From assembly GCA_036478895.1 (NCBI GenBank), contig JAZGEV010000021.1, positions 1-20,871 of the forward strand: 20,871 nucleotides of DNA, written 5' to 3'. Each line of letters starts with the position of its first letter. Position 1 is the first letter of the stretch. The notes under the pieces are model-generated. The model saw only the letters and a program-made list of their open reading frames with translations, ran no database searches and had not been told where the DNA came from. Both the position numbers and the translations under genes were made by a program. Positions 14,904 to 20,871 of this stretch are shown in pieces. This DNA comes from S010-17 sp036478895 (GTDB lineage Bacteria > Bacteroidota > Bacteroidia > Flavobacteriales > Flavobacteriaceae).

Positions 14904-14932
14904 CCAAAAAAAGGAGATTAAAAATCTCCTTT
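14904..14932 (-). terminator. Intrinsic terminator of tRNA-His
   Basis: AAAGGAGATT (14910-14919) and AATCTCCTTT (14923-14932) form a perfect ten-base-pair stem with a three-base loop. On the minus strand the stem is followed by a run of Ts (complement of 14906-14912). It sits nine bases beyond the tRNA 3' end. Confidence 0.85.
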
Positions 14933-14941
14933 ATCTTTCTG

Positions 14942-15016
14942 GGTAGAAGATGGGATTCGAACCCACGACCCTCGGTACCACAAACCGATGCTCTAACCAA
15001 CTGAGCTACAACTACC
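14942..15016 (-). tRNA. tRNA-His (anticodon GTG)
   Basis: On the minus strand the cloverleaf reads: an extra G at -1 (15016) facing C73, as required for histidine tRNAs; D stem GCTC/GAGC; anticodon stem TCGGT/ACCGA with loop TTGTGGT, anticodon GTG; variable loop GGGTC; T arm GTGGG-TTCGAAT-CCCAT. The acceptor stem is GTAGTTG opposite CTTCTAC, which leaves two adjacent T-T mismatches (5-68 and 6-67), while the five other pairs are good. CCA is not encoded: C73 is followed by CAG. It decodes CAU and CAC. A promoter and a terminator flank it, so it is its own transcription unit. Confidence 0.93.
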
Positions 15017-15048
15017 GTGTTTTATTTTTGCTTCTTTGCTTGAAGTGG

Positions 15049-15082
15049 CAAAAGTACATTACTATATTTTTGCGAGTGCAAA
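15049..15082 (-). promoter_or_regulatory. Promoter of tRNA-His
   Basis: On the minus strand TACTTTTG (15056-15049) is a full match to TAnnTTTG, 32 bases before the tRNA 5' end. A TTTG at 15082-15079 may be the -33 box, although the 22-base spacing is somewhat long. Confidence 0.5.
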
Positions 15083-15127
15083 TTTAAACTATTTCTTAAT
15101 TATAACAAGATAAAAAAGAAACTATTT

Positions 15128-15844
15128 TTAGATTAATTTATCTAACGAATCAACAGCAACAAAACGTTCGGTTGTGAAGCCTTCGGCATAATCTACACCT
15201 ATGAGTCTGCCAAAATCTTTTGATCTATAATGAATACTTTCTAAGAAATTTTTACTGGTAATTGGAGAAACGGGTTCTTTGCTATTTGGATTATAAAATT
15301 GTGAACTGTATGCTTTTACAGCGTCAATTTTAACATCAATAAAATTAGAAACATCCACTAAAAAGTCTGGTTTTATAGTATTCCATTGGATATAATGATA
15401 GACATGTTTTGGTCGCCAATGGGTTTGATTTTCACCATTTAAAGTGGTTTCAATCTTTCGTAAACCAGATAAAAAGCTTGAGTCACTAGCTAATTTACTA
15501 CCTTTTGAATGATCTATATGTCGATCTTCAACAGCATTGCACAACACAATGTCTGGTTGGTATTTTCTAATAATTTCAATAATTTTTAATTGATGTTCTT
15601 TATCGTTTATAAAAAAACCATCGGCAAAGCCTAAATTTTCTCTTACGGATAAGCCCAATATTTTCGCCGCATTAGCAGCTTCTTTATCTCTAATTTTGGC
15701 AGAACCTCTTGTACCAAGTTCACCACGAGTTAAATCGAGAACGCCAACTTTTTTACCGTTGGCAATTTCTTTGGCAATAGTTGCACCACAGCCCAATTCA
15801 ATATCATCTGGATGTGCGCCAATGGCAAGTATGTCTAGTTTCAT
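15128..15844 (-). CDS. bshB1: Bacillithiol biosynthesis deacetylase BshB1
   Basis: A 238-residue zinc deacetylase of the PIG-L/LmbE family. It removes the acetyl group from GlcNAc-malate to give GlcN-malate, the second step of bacillithiol synthesis, in the cytoplasm. The family zinc motif AHPDD is at residues 10-14 (His11, Asp14 as ligands, Asp13 catalytic), with the second part EDRHIDHSKGS supplying His112. LDLTRGELGTRGS (about 37-49) and the C-terminal HYRSKDFGRLIGVDYAEGF are hallmarks of the BshB1 branch rather than other PIG-L enzymes. Length is normal for the family. It starts 24 bases downstream of dinB on the same strand, so the two are probably cotranscribed; bshA and bshC are not in the window. 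Confidence 0.93.
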   Translation of the reverse strand: MKLDILAIGAHPDDIELGCGATIAKEIANGKKVGVLDLTRGELGTRGSAKIRDKEAANAAKILGLSVRENLGFADGFFINDKEHQLKIIEIIRKYQPDIVLCNAVEDRHIDHSKGSKLASDSSFLSGLRKIETTLNGENQTHWRPKHVYHYIQWNTIKPDFLVDVSNFIDVKIDAVKAYSSQFYNPNSKEPVSPITSKNFLESIHYRSKDFGRLIGVDYAEGFTTERFVAVDSLDKLI

Positions 15845-15868
15845 AGTTTAATGTTTTAATAATGTGAC

Positions 15869-16954
15869 TTAAAAATCGAATTTTAACTGAACATCCATAA
15901 CTTTTTCTTTCTTTTTTGAATTGATATTAAGGTTTGTGACCGATATGCCTACCAAACGAACCGAATTTTTTATCTTTTCTTGAAATAAAAGTTCTTTTAC
16001 AGTTTCCAATACAAGTGCTTTTTCTTTTATAAATAAAGGCAACGTTTTACTACGTGTTTGTTGCGTAAAATCGCTGTATTTTATTTTCAAAGTTATGGTT
16101 TTTCCCGCAACTTTTGATTTTTTTAAGCGTTTTTCTATATCATTGGCAATGCCATCTAATTGTTTTAGCAGAAAAACTTCAGAAGTTAAATTGGTTGTGA
16201 ATGTATGTTCTGCAGCAATTGATTTGCGTATTCGATTAGGTTTTACTTCGCTATTATAAATACCTCTAACAATATTATAGTAGTGTGAGCCTGAAGATTT
16301 AAAATTTTCGACTAGAAAATCTTCCGATTTTAATTTTAAATCCAACCCATTAAAAATCCCCATATTTCTCATTTTTGTTGCTGTTACTTTACCAATTCCA
16401 TAAAATGTACCAATGGGTAATTTTTCAAGAAATGGTATGATTTCTTCGGGTGAAATGGTTTTTTGTCCGTTAGGTTTGTTAATATCTGATGCAATTTTAG
16501 CCACAAACTTATTGGATGAAATACCAGCAGAAGCACGCAAACCAACTTCAGTAAAAATACGGTCTCTAATTTCAAGAGCAATTAAAGTAGCCGATGGATT
16601 GTTTTTTTTATTGCTAGTCACATCCAAATAAGCCTCATCTAGCGATAAGGGTTCAACCAAATCTGTATAATCATAAAATATTTTACGAATTTGCTTTGAT
16701 ATTTCGGTATAACGCTCAAAACGTGGTTTCACAAAAACTATATGTGCGCATTTTTGACGTGCTTGATAGCCACTCATAGCTGATTTGATGCCATATTTAC
16801 GAGCTTCATAACTAGCAGCAGAAATAACGCCTCTTTTTCCTCCGCCACCAACTACAAGAACTTTACCAACTAAAGATGGATCGTCCATTTGTTCTACAGA
16901 TGCATAAAAAGCATCCATATCTACATGTATGATTTTACGTTGGTTTTGGGACAT
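15869..16954 (-). CDS. dinB: DNA polymerase IV (Y-family translesion polymerase)
   Basis: A 361-residue Y-family polymerase that copies past damaged bases. The catalytic acidic residues lie in HVDMDAFYASVEQ (Asp12) and SLDEAYLDVT (Asp106, Glu107); Tyr17 occupies the position of the steric gate that excludes ribonucleotides, where E. coli DinB has Phe13. AASYEARKYGIKSAM is the finger-domain motif, two helix-hairpin-helix segments follow (ASAGISSNKFVAKIASD and GIGKVTATKMRNMGI), and the little-finger domain begins near residue 240. The protein ends in QLKFDF (356-361), which fits a beta-clamp binding peptide. A TACATTTG box at 16991-16998 lies just upstream. No SOS-type operator is recognisable. 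Confidence 0.95.
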   Translation of the reverse strand: MSQNQRKIIHVDMDAFYASVEQMDDPSLVGKVLVVGGGGKRGVISAASYEARKYGIKSAMSGYQARQKCAHIVFVKPRFERYTEISKQIRKIFYDYTDLVEPLSLDEAYLDVTSNKKNNPSATLIALEIRDRIFTEVGLRASAGISSNKFVAKIASDINKPNGQKTISPEEIIPFLEKLPIGTFYGIGKVTATKMRNMGIFNGLDLKLKSEDFLVENFKSSGSHYYNIVRGIYNSEVKPNRIRKSIAAEHTFTTNLTSEVFLLKQLDGIANDIEKRLKKSKVAGKTITLKIKYSDFTQQTRSKTLPLFIKEKALVLETVKELLFQEKIKNSVRLVGISVTNLNINSKKKEKVMDVQLKFDF

Positions 16955-16990
16955 TTTTAGAGATTCAGTTTAAAACGTTAATTCGAACTC

Positions 16991-16998
16991 CAAATGTA
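16991..16998 (-). promoter_or_regulatory. Candidate -7 promoter element for dinB-bshB1
   Basis: Read on the minus strand this is TACATTTG, a match to TAnnTTTG, 36 bases before the dinB start codon. A TTG-type -33 box is not seen at the expected spacing. Confidence 0.45.
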
Positions 16999-17103
16999 AT
17001 AAATTATACTTAAAATTATTGGGTTGAGAATTTGTTAAATTATTCTGTACATTTAATTATTCACACTATAATTCAAAGAAACGATGTGGCATTATAACGC
17101 TAT

Positions 17104-18294
17104 TTAATCTGAATAGTTCTCCAAAGCCAATTTTAAAATTTCTACAGCGCGTATTAAATCTTCTTCTTTAAGCACGTAAGCAATACGAATTTGGTTTTTG
17201 CCTGAACCCTTTGTAGAGTAGAAGCCACTAGCAGGCGCTACCATTATTGTCTGATTATTGTCATTAAATTTTTCTAATAACCATTGTGCAAAATGATCGG
17301 AATCTTTAACAGGTAATTCAACGATACAGTAAAATGCCCCTTTTGGCGTTGCTACTTTTACACCATCAATTTTTTGCAATTCGCTTATTAAGGTATTCCG
17401 TCTGTCTTGATATTCTCCTAAAACATCGGTAAAGTAGGACTGTGGTGTATCGAGTGCTGCTTCACTAGCAATTAATGCATATGTTGGTGGACTTAATCGC
17501 GCTTGAGCGTATTTTAAAACTGTAGCAATTAATTCTTTGTTTTTAGAAACTACACAACCAATTCTAGCGCCACACATACTATATCGTTTTGAAACTGAAT
17601 CTATTAAAATTGCGTATTGATCCATACCATTTAGTTTCATAACAGAGTTATGTTCCAAACCATCGTAAACAAATTCGCGGTAAACTTCATCGGCAATTAA
17701 AAAGATATCGTGTTTTATAACAATTTCTTTTAATTTTAAAAGCTCCTCTTTGGTATATAAATAACCGGTAGGATTACCTGGATTGCATATAATTATTGCT
17801 TTAGTTTTTGGGGTGATTTCTTTTTCAAATTCCGATATATCTGGTAAAGCAAAACCTGTGTCAATGGAAGATACTATTGGCTTTACAGTAACACCATTTG
17901 CCGTTGAAAATCCATTGTAATTTGCGTAAAAAGGTTCTGGAATGATGATTTCATCACCAAAATCGGTTATGCTTCCAATGGTGAAAAGTAAGGCTTCAGA
18001 ACCACCAGTTGTTACAACAATATCATCTGCTTTTATAGTTATATTATTATTGGAATAATATGACACTAACTTTTCTCTATATATTTCCGATCCTTCTGAA
18101 CGCGCATAAGATAGGACTTTAATATCTGCATTTTTTACTGCATCAATAGCGATGCTTGGCGTTTTGATATCTGGCTGACCTATATTAAGATGAAATACTG
18201 AAACGCCTCTTTTTTTGGCATTCTCTGCAAATGGCACCAATTTACGTATTGGCGATTGAGGCATATTGTTTCCTTTGTTGGATATTTTTGGCAT
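17104..18294 (-). CDS. Pyridoxal phosphate-dependent class I aminotransferase (aspartate-type)
   Basis: A 396-residue fold-type I aminotransferase. The PLP lysine is Lys236 in DSVSKRYSMCGARIG, with Arg244 binding phosphate; NPGNPTG (171-177), Asp202 in ADEVYREF and TGGSEALL (96-103) complete the cofactor site. A C-terminal Arg in NQIRIAYVL should bind the substrate carboxylate. The N-terminus MPQSPIRKLVPFAENAKKRG and HLNIGQPDIKTP are typical of the subgroup annotated as aspartate aminotransferase in Bacteroidota; substrate use (Asp, aromatic or branched) cannot be fixed from sequence. The first ATG at 18294 is preferred to the one ten codons later because relatives start with a similar MPxISxKG segment. 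It is a single gene, divergent from the aspartyl protease gene. Confidence 0.93.
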   Translation of the reverse strand: MPKISNKGNNMPQSPIRKLVPFAENAKKRGVSVFHLNIGQPDIKTPSIAIDAVKNADIKVLSYARSEGSEIYREKLVSYYSNNNITIKADDIVVTTGGSEALLFTIGSITDFGDEIIIPEPFYANYNGFSTANGVTVKPIVSSIDTGFALPDISEFEKEITPKTKAIIICNPGNPTGYLYTKEELLKLKEIVIKHDIFLIADEVYREFVYDGLEHNSVMKLNGMDQYAILIDSVSKRYSMCGARIGCVVSKNKELIATVLKYAQARLSPPTYALIASEAALDTPQSYFTDVLGEYQDRRNTLISELQKIDGVKVATPKGAFYCIVELPVKDSDHFAQWLLEKFNDNNQTIMVAPASGFYSTKGSGKNQIRIAYVLKEEDLIRAVEILKLALENYSD

Positions 18295-18326
18295 AATTTA
18301 ATGTAATTTATTGTTTTACAAAAATG

Positions 18327-18354
18327 CAAAATTATTACTGATTTTTTTCATCAA
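18327..18354 (-). promoter_or_regulatory. Promoter of the aminotransferase gene
   Basis: On the minus strand TTG (18354-18352), a 17-base spacer and TAATTTTG (18334-18327) match the Bacteroidota -33/-7 pattern. The leader would be about 26 bases. Confidence 0.5.
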
Positions 18355-18438
18355 TATATAATTATTTTTAAGTTAAAGTATGTTAAAATAAATGATGTAT
18401 TTGAAAAATATATTAAATTTATAATACACAACTCATCA

Positions 18439-19755
18439 ATGCTTAAAAAACAACTTCTTACTTTATTAACTTTTTTTATCCTTACTAATTTGCATTCGCA
18501 AAGTAATTTTAGATTAATTAATAACATTAAAAAAGAAACTGTAAAATTTAAGTTAATCAATAACTTAATCATTATTCCAGTTAAAATTAATGGTAAAGAT
18601 TTGAATTTTTTATTAGATACTGGTGTAAGTCATTCTATATTATTCAATGTATCTGCAAATGATTCTTTAAAATTACGTGATGCAAAAAAAATTAAAATTA
18701 AAGGTTTGGGTAATGGCAAACAATTTAATGCTTACGAATCTAAAAATAACTTATTTCGCTTAAAAAATATTGTGTCACCCAATTTTAGATTGTTAATAAT
18801 TTTGGATGAAGAGTTTGATTTTTCGTCACGTTTGGGCATAGATGTTCATGGTATTATAGGGAGTGACTTGTTTGAAAATTTTACAGTTAAAGTGAATTAT
18901 TCTTATCGTAAACTTGAATTCTATAATCCTGATTTATATGTGTATGAAAAATGCAAGAAATGTCAAGATTTTCCATTGGTATTTCAAGGAAAAAAACCAT
19001 ACATACATTCTTTAATATCATCAAAAGATAAAATGACACCAGTTAAATTACTAATTGACTCAGGCTCTAGTGATTCTATTTGGTTGCATGAAGAGAGTAA
19101 AGATGAAATACAAATACCAGATAAGTTTTACAAAGATTTTTTGGGAAAAGGACTTAGTGGTAATATTTTTGGTAAAAAAGCAAAGTTAAAAAAGTTAGAA
19201 ATTGGTTCTTTTAATTTTGAAAACATGATAGCTGTTTATCCCGATTCATCATCATTTAATTATAATAACTTAAAGTATAAACGAGATGGTGTTTTAGGAG
19301 GTGAAATATTAAAACGATTTCATATAATTTATGATTATAAGCATAAAAAAGTGACTTTTAAGAAAAATAGGAAATACTATAAATCCATTTTTTACTATGA
19401 TAAAAGTGGCATGGATATAATTCATGACGGGAAAGTGTTAATTAAAAAATACAATCCAAAAATAATTGTAAAAACAAATTCCGTTGGAAGTGTAACTGAA
19501 GAAGTAGCTATGTACAATTATTCATTCGAAAATTCTTTTATCATATCTAATATTAAAAAAGATTCTCCAGCATATAAGGCTGGTTTAAAAGAAGGTGATG
19601 TTATTATAAAATTAAATTATAATGCTGTTTATAATTTAAACCTGCAAGAGTTAAACTCAAAGTTATCGGGAAATGAAGGCAAGCGAATCCATCTTAAAGT
19701 AGAACGCAATGGTGTTGTTTTAAAATTCAAATTTAAGCTGATAGATTTTTTATAA
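18439..19755 (+). CDS. Exported two-lobed retropepsin-like aspartyl protease with PDZ domain
   Basis: A 438-residue protein: signal peptide (1-20, ending NLHSQ), two retropepsin-like lobes and a C-terminal PDZ domain (about 365-430, with NIKKDSPAYKAGLKEGDVI). Lobe 1 has the catalytic motif LLDTGVSHS (Asp60) and the matching GIIGSDLFENF (138-148). Lobe 2 repeats the pattern with LIDSGSSDS (Asp207) and GVLGGEILKRF (284-294). A two-lobed chain could form a pepsin-like active site within one molecule, whereas retroviral proteases use two subunits. Such aspartyl protease/PDZ proteins are common in Bacteroidota, and their substrates are unknown. A Cys pair (KCKKC, 171-175) sits between the lobes. 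No lipobox or T9SS domain is seen. The gene is divergent from the aminotransferase; no clear promoter was found. Confidence 0.9.
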   Translation: MLKKQLLTLLTFFILTNLHSQSNFRLINNIKKETVKFKLINNLIIIPVKINGKDLNFLLDTGVSHSILFNVSANDSLKLRDAKKIKIKGLGNGKQFNAYESKNNLFRLKNIVSPNFRLLIILDEEFDFSSRLGIDVHGIIGSDLFENFTVKVNYSYRKLEFYNPDLYVYEKCKKCQDFPLVFQGKKPYIHSLISSKDKMTPVKLLIDSGSSDSIWLHEESKDEIQIPDKFYKDFLGKGLSGNIFGKKAKLKKLEIGSFNFENMIAVYPDSSSFNYNNLKYKRDGVLGGEILKRFHIIYDYKHKKVTFKKNRKYYKSIFYYDKSGMDIIHDGKVLIKKYNPKIIVKTNSVGSVTEEVAMYNYSFENSFIISNIKKDSPAYKAGLKEGDVIIKLNYNAVYNLNLQELNSKLSGNEGKRIHLKVERNGVVLKFKFKLIDFL

Positions 19756-19825
19756 ACTTAAAGAATGTGTATAATTTGTTAATAACACGCTGTAGAATAA
19801 TAACAGCCTTTAGTTATTGATTTTG

Positions 19826-19833
19826 TAAATTTG
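19826..19833 (+). promoter_or_regulatory. Candidate -7 promoter element for the transketolase gene
   Basis: TAAATTTG is a full match to TAnnTTTG, 19 bases before the start codon. No TTG lies at the expected -33 position. An imperfect two-tier hairpin (19781-19818) just upstream could be the terminator of the preceding protease gene, but lacks a long T tract. Confidence 0.45.
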
Positions 19834-19852
19834 TTGCATAAAATATATAAAT

Positions 19853-20698
19853 ATGTCAGCAATTCAACAATTAGAAAATTTTTCAACACAAGTAAGACGT
19901 GATATCGTACGTATGGTTCATGATGTTCAATCTGGTCATCCAGGTGGATCATTGGGATGTGCGGAGTTTTTATCTGTATTATATCAAAAAACACTCACAC
20001 ATTCAACAGATTTTAAAATGAATGGCGTAGGAGAAGATATTTTCTTTTTATCCAATGGCCATATTTCACCTGTTTTTTATAGCGTTTTGGCGCGTAGTGG
20101 TTATTTCCCTGTAAAAGAATTAGAAACGTTTAGAAAATTAGGTACTCGTTTACAAGGACATCCTACAACTCATGAAGGTTTGCCTGGCATTAGAATGGCT
20201 GCAGGTTCTTTAGGACAAGGTATGTCTGTTGCAATTGGAGCGGCTCAAGCTAAAAAACTGAATAACGATTCGCATTTAATTTATTCACTTCACGGTGATG
20301 GTGAGTTGCAAGAAGGTCAAAATTGGGAAGCAATAATGTATGCTTCTGCAAATAAAATAGATAATTTAATTTGTACCATTGATTATAACAAAGCTCAAAT
20401 TGACGGTTCTACAGATGATGTATTAACGCTAGGTAACTTAAAAGCAAAGTTTGAAGCGTTTGACTGGTTGGTTATTGATGTATTGAAAGGGAATGATGTT
20501 GCTAGTATAATTGATGGATTAGAGAAAGCTAAGAACTTATCTGGTAAAGGTAAGCCAGTTTGTATTTTGTTACATACCGAAATGGGCAATGGTGTTGATT
20601 TTATGATGGGGTCTCATGCTTGGCACGGAAAACCACCATCTGATGAACAACTAGCGTCTGCATTGGCTCAAAATGAGGAAACCTTAGGGGATTATTAA
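19853..20698 (+). CDS. Transketolase, N-terminal (thiamine diphosphate-binding) subunit
   Basis: A 281-residue protein matching only the first third to half of a classical transketolase, which moves two-carbon units between sugar phosphates in the pentose phosphate pathway. Visible motifs: SGHPGGSLG (27-35), SNGHISPVFY (67-76), AAGSLGQG (116-123) and the diphosphate-binding GDGELQEGQNWEA (148-160), with Asn179 in TIDYN closing the Mg2+ site; the segment ends with GSHAWHGKPPSDEQ. Length is right for the split form in which a second gene of about 310-320 codons supplies the pyrimidine-binding and C-terminal domains. That partner is not the next gene, which begins a lipoprotein. Without the partner the subunit is not expected to be active. 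Confidence 0.93.
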   Translation: MSAIQQLENFSTQVRRDIVRMVHDVQSGHPGGSLGCAEFLSVLYQKTLTHSTDFKMNGVGEDIFFLSNGHISPVFYSVLARSGYFPVKELETFRKLGTRLQGHPTTHEGLPGIRMAAGSLGQGMSVAIGAAQAKKLNNDSHLIYSLHGDGELQEGQNWEAIMYASANKIDNLICTIDYNKAQIDGSTDDVLTLGNLKAKFEAFDWLVIDVLKGNDVASIIDGLEKAKNLSGKGKPVCILLHTEMGNGVDFMMGSHAWHGKPPSDEQLASALAQNEETLGDY

Positions 20699-20700
20699 TA

Positions 20701-20768
20701 GTTATTGTTGATATACTAATGTTGTGCATCATAAAAAACCAACTCAAAATAAGGTAAATATCAATAAC
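20701..20768. repeat. Bulged inverted repeat between transketolase and lipoprotein genes
   Basis: GTTATTG-TTG-ATAT (20701-20714) is complementary to ATATCAATAAC (20758-20768) if three bases bulge out, with a 43-base spacer. No T tract follows the right arm on the plus strand, so it does not look like a normal terminator. It could be chance in AT-rich DNA. Confidence 0.3.
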
Positions 20769-20789
20769 AAAAAAAGAACTCAAAAAAAA

Positions 20790-20871
20790 ATGAAAAAATT
20801 TTTACTGATTATTATTTCAATCACTTTATTTTCTTGCGGAACAAGACGAATAACAATTACACCTGAAAAAT
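20790..20871 (+). CDS. Lipoprotein, N-terminal fragment (runs off the window)
   Basis: The reading frame opens at 20790 with MKKFLLIIISITLFSC and continues GTRRITITPEK to the window edge, 27 codons without a stop. LFSC is a good lipobox, so Cys16 would be lipidated after signal peptidase II cleavage. The Gly-Thr-Arg-Arg that follows suggests retention or sorting to the outer membrane, but the rule in Bacteroidota differs between lineages. The function cannot be read from this fragment. It is preceded by a 91-base gap after the transketolase N-half and is on the same strand. Confidence 0.7.
   Translation, partial: MKKFLLIIISITLFSCGTRRITITPEK

Noticed and set aside
14937..15020. tRNA-His region as an integration (att) site for a mobile element
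   Set aside because: No integrase, transposase or repeated 3' tRNA end is visible in the window, so only the acceptor mismatch is reported, not an integrated element.
18360..18438. Promoter for the aspartyl protease gene
   Set aside because: A TTTG occurs near 18398 but no TAnnTTTG box follows at a suitable spacing; nothing better than background AT-rich sequence.
19781..19818. Two-tier hairpin (AATAAC...GTTATT around GCTGT...ACAGC) before transketolase
   Set aside because: The internal loop is asymmetric and no proper T tract follows; it is noted only as a weak possible terminator.

Overview
The window comes from an AT-rich chromosome of the Bacteroidota, most likely a marine-type member of the Flavobacteriaceae. 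The signs are a C-terminal type IX secretion (T9SS) sorting domain on a large metalloprotease, TAnnTTTG-type -7 promoter elements, almost no Shine-Dalgarno sequences, a two-gene style transketolase N-half, a bacillithiol gene (bshB1), and several secreted proteins of families confined to this group. Genus cannot be decided from the sequence alone.

Layout. 1-1337: two plus-strand genes for exported proteins (an unknown family and a double-LysM protein), bracketed by a 16-nt inverted repeat. 1334-3655: topoisomerase III on the minus strand, its stop codon overlapping that of the LysM gene. 3864-6880: a tight plus-strand operon of DEAD-box RNA helicase, NADP-dependent MDR oxidoreductase, TRIC/UPF0126 membrane protein and a half-length DUF1456 protein. 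6959-9676: a 905-residue T9SS-exported reprolysin-like zinc metalloprotease, followed by a strong terminator and a small putative lipoprotein gene. 10259-10513: an intergenic region with two inverted copies of a degenerate REP-like repeat. 10514-12623: a minus-strand pair of unknown exported proteins. 12775-14739: a minus-strand surface-protein gene (receptor-L/LRR-like repeats, thrombospondin type 3 repeats, GIGT-type tail) with an in-frame TGA as codon 4 of its signal peptide. 14942-15016: tRNA-His(GTG) with two adjacent acceptor-stem mismatches, followed by a clear terminator. 15128-16954: bshB1 and dinB (DNA polymerase IV), probably cotranscribed. 17104-18294: a class I aminotransferase. 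18439-19755: a two-lobed retropepsin-like aspartyl protease with a PDZ domain. 19853-20698: transketolase N-terminal half. 20790-20871: start of a lipoprotein gene cut by the window edge.

Most of the window is ordinary core chromosome: nucleic-acid maintenance (topB, DEAD helicase, dinB), redox and central metabolism (MDR reductase, bshB1, aminotransferase, transketolase) and envelope or secreted proteins. I see no phage, transposase, CRISPR array, restriction-modification or defence cassette. The observations most worth a second look are the premature TGA in the otherwise intact TSP3 surface gene, whose promoter is preserved; the mismatched acceptor stem of tRNA-His; the paired REP-like repeats; and the inverted repeat around the first two genes.
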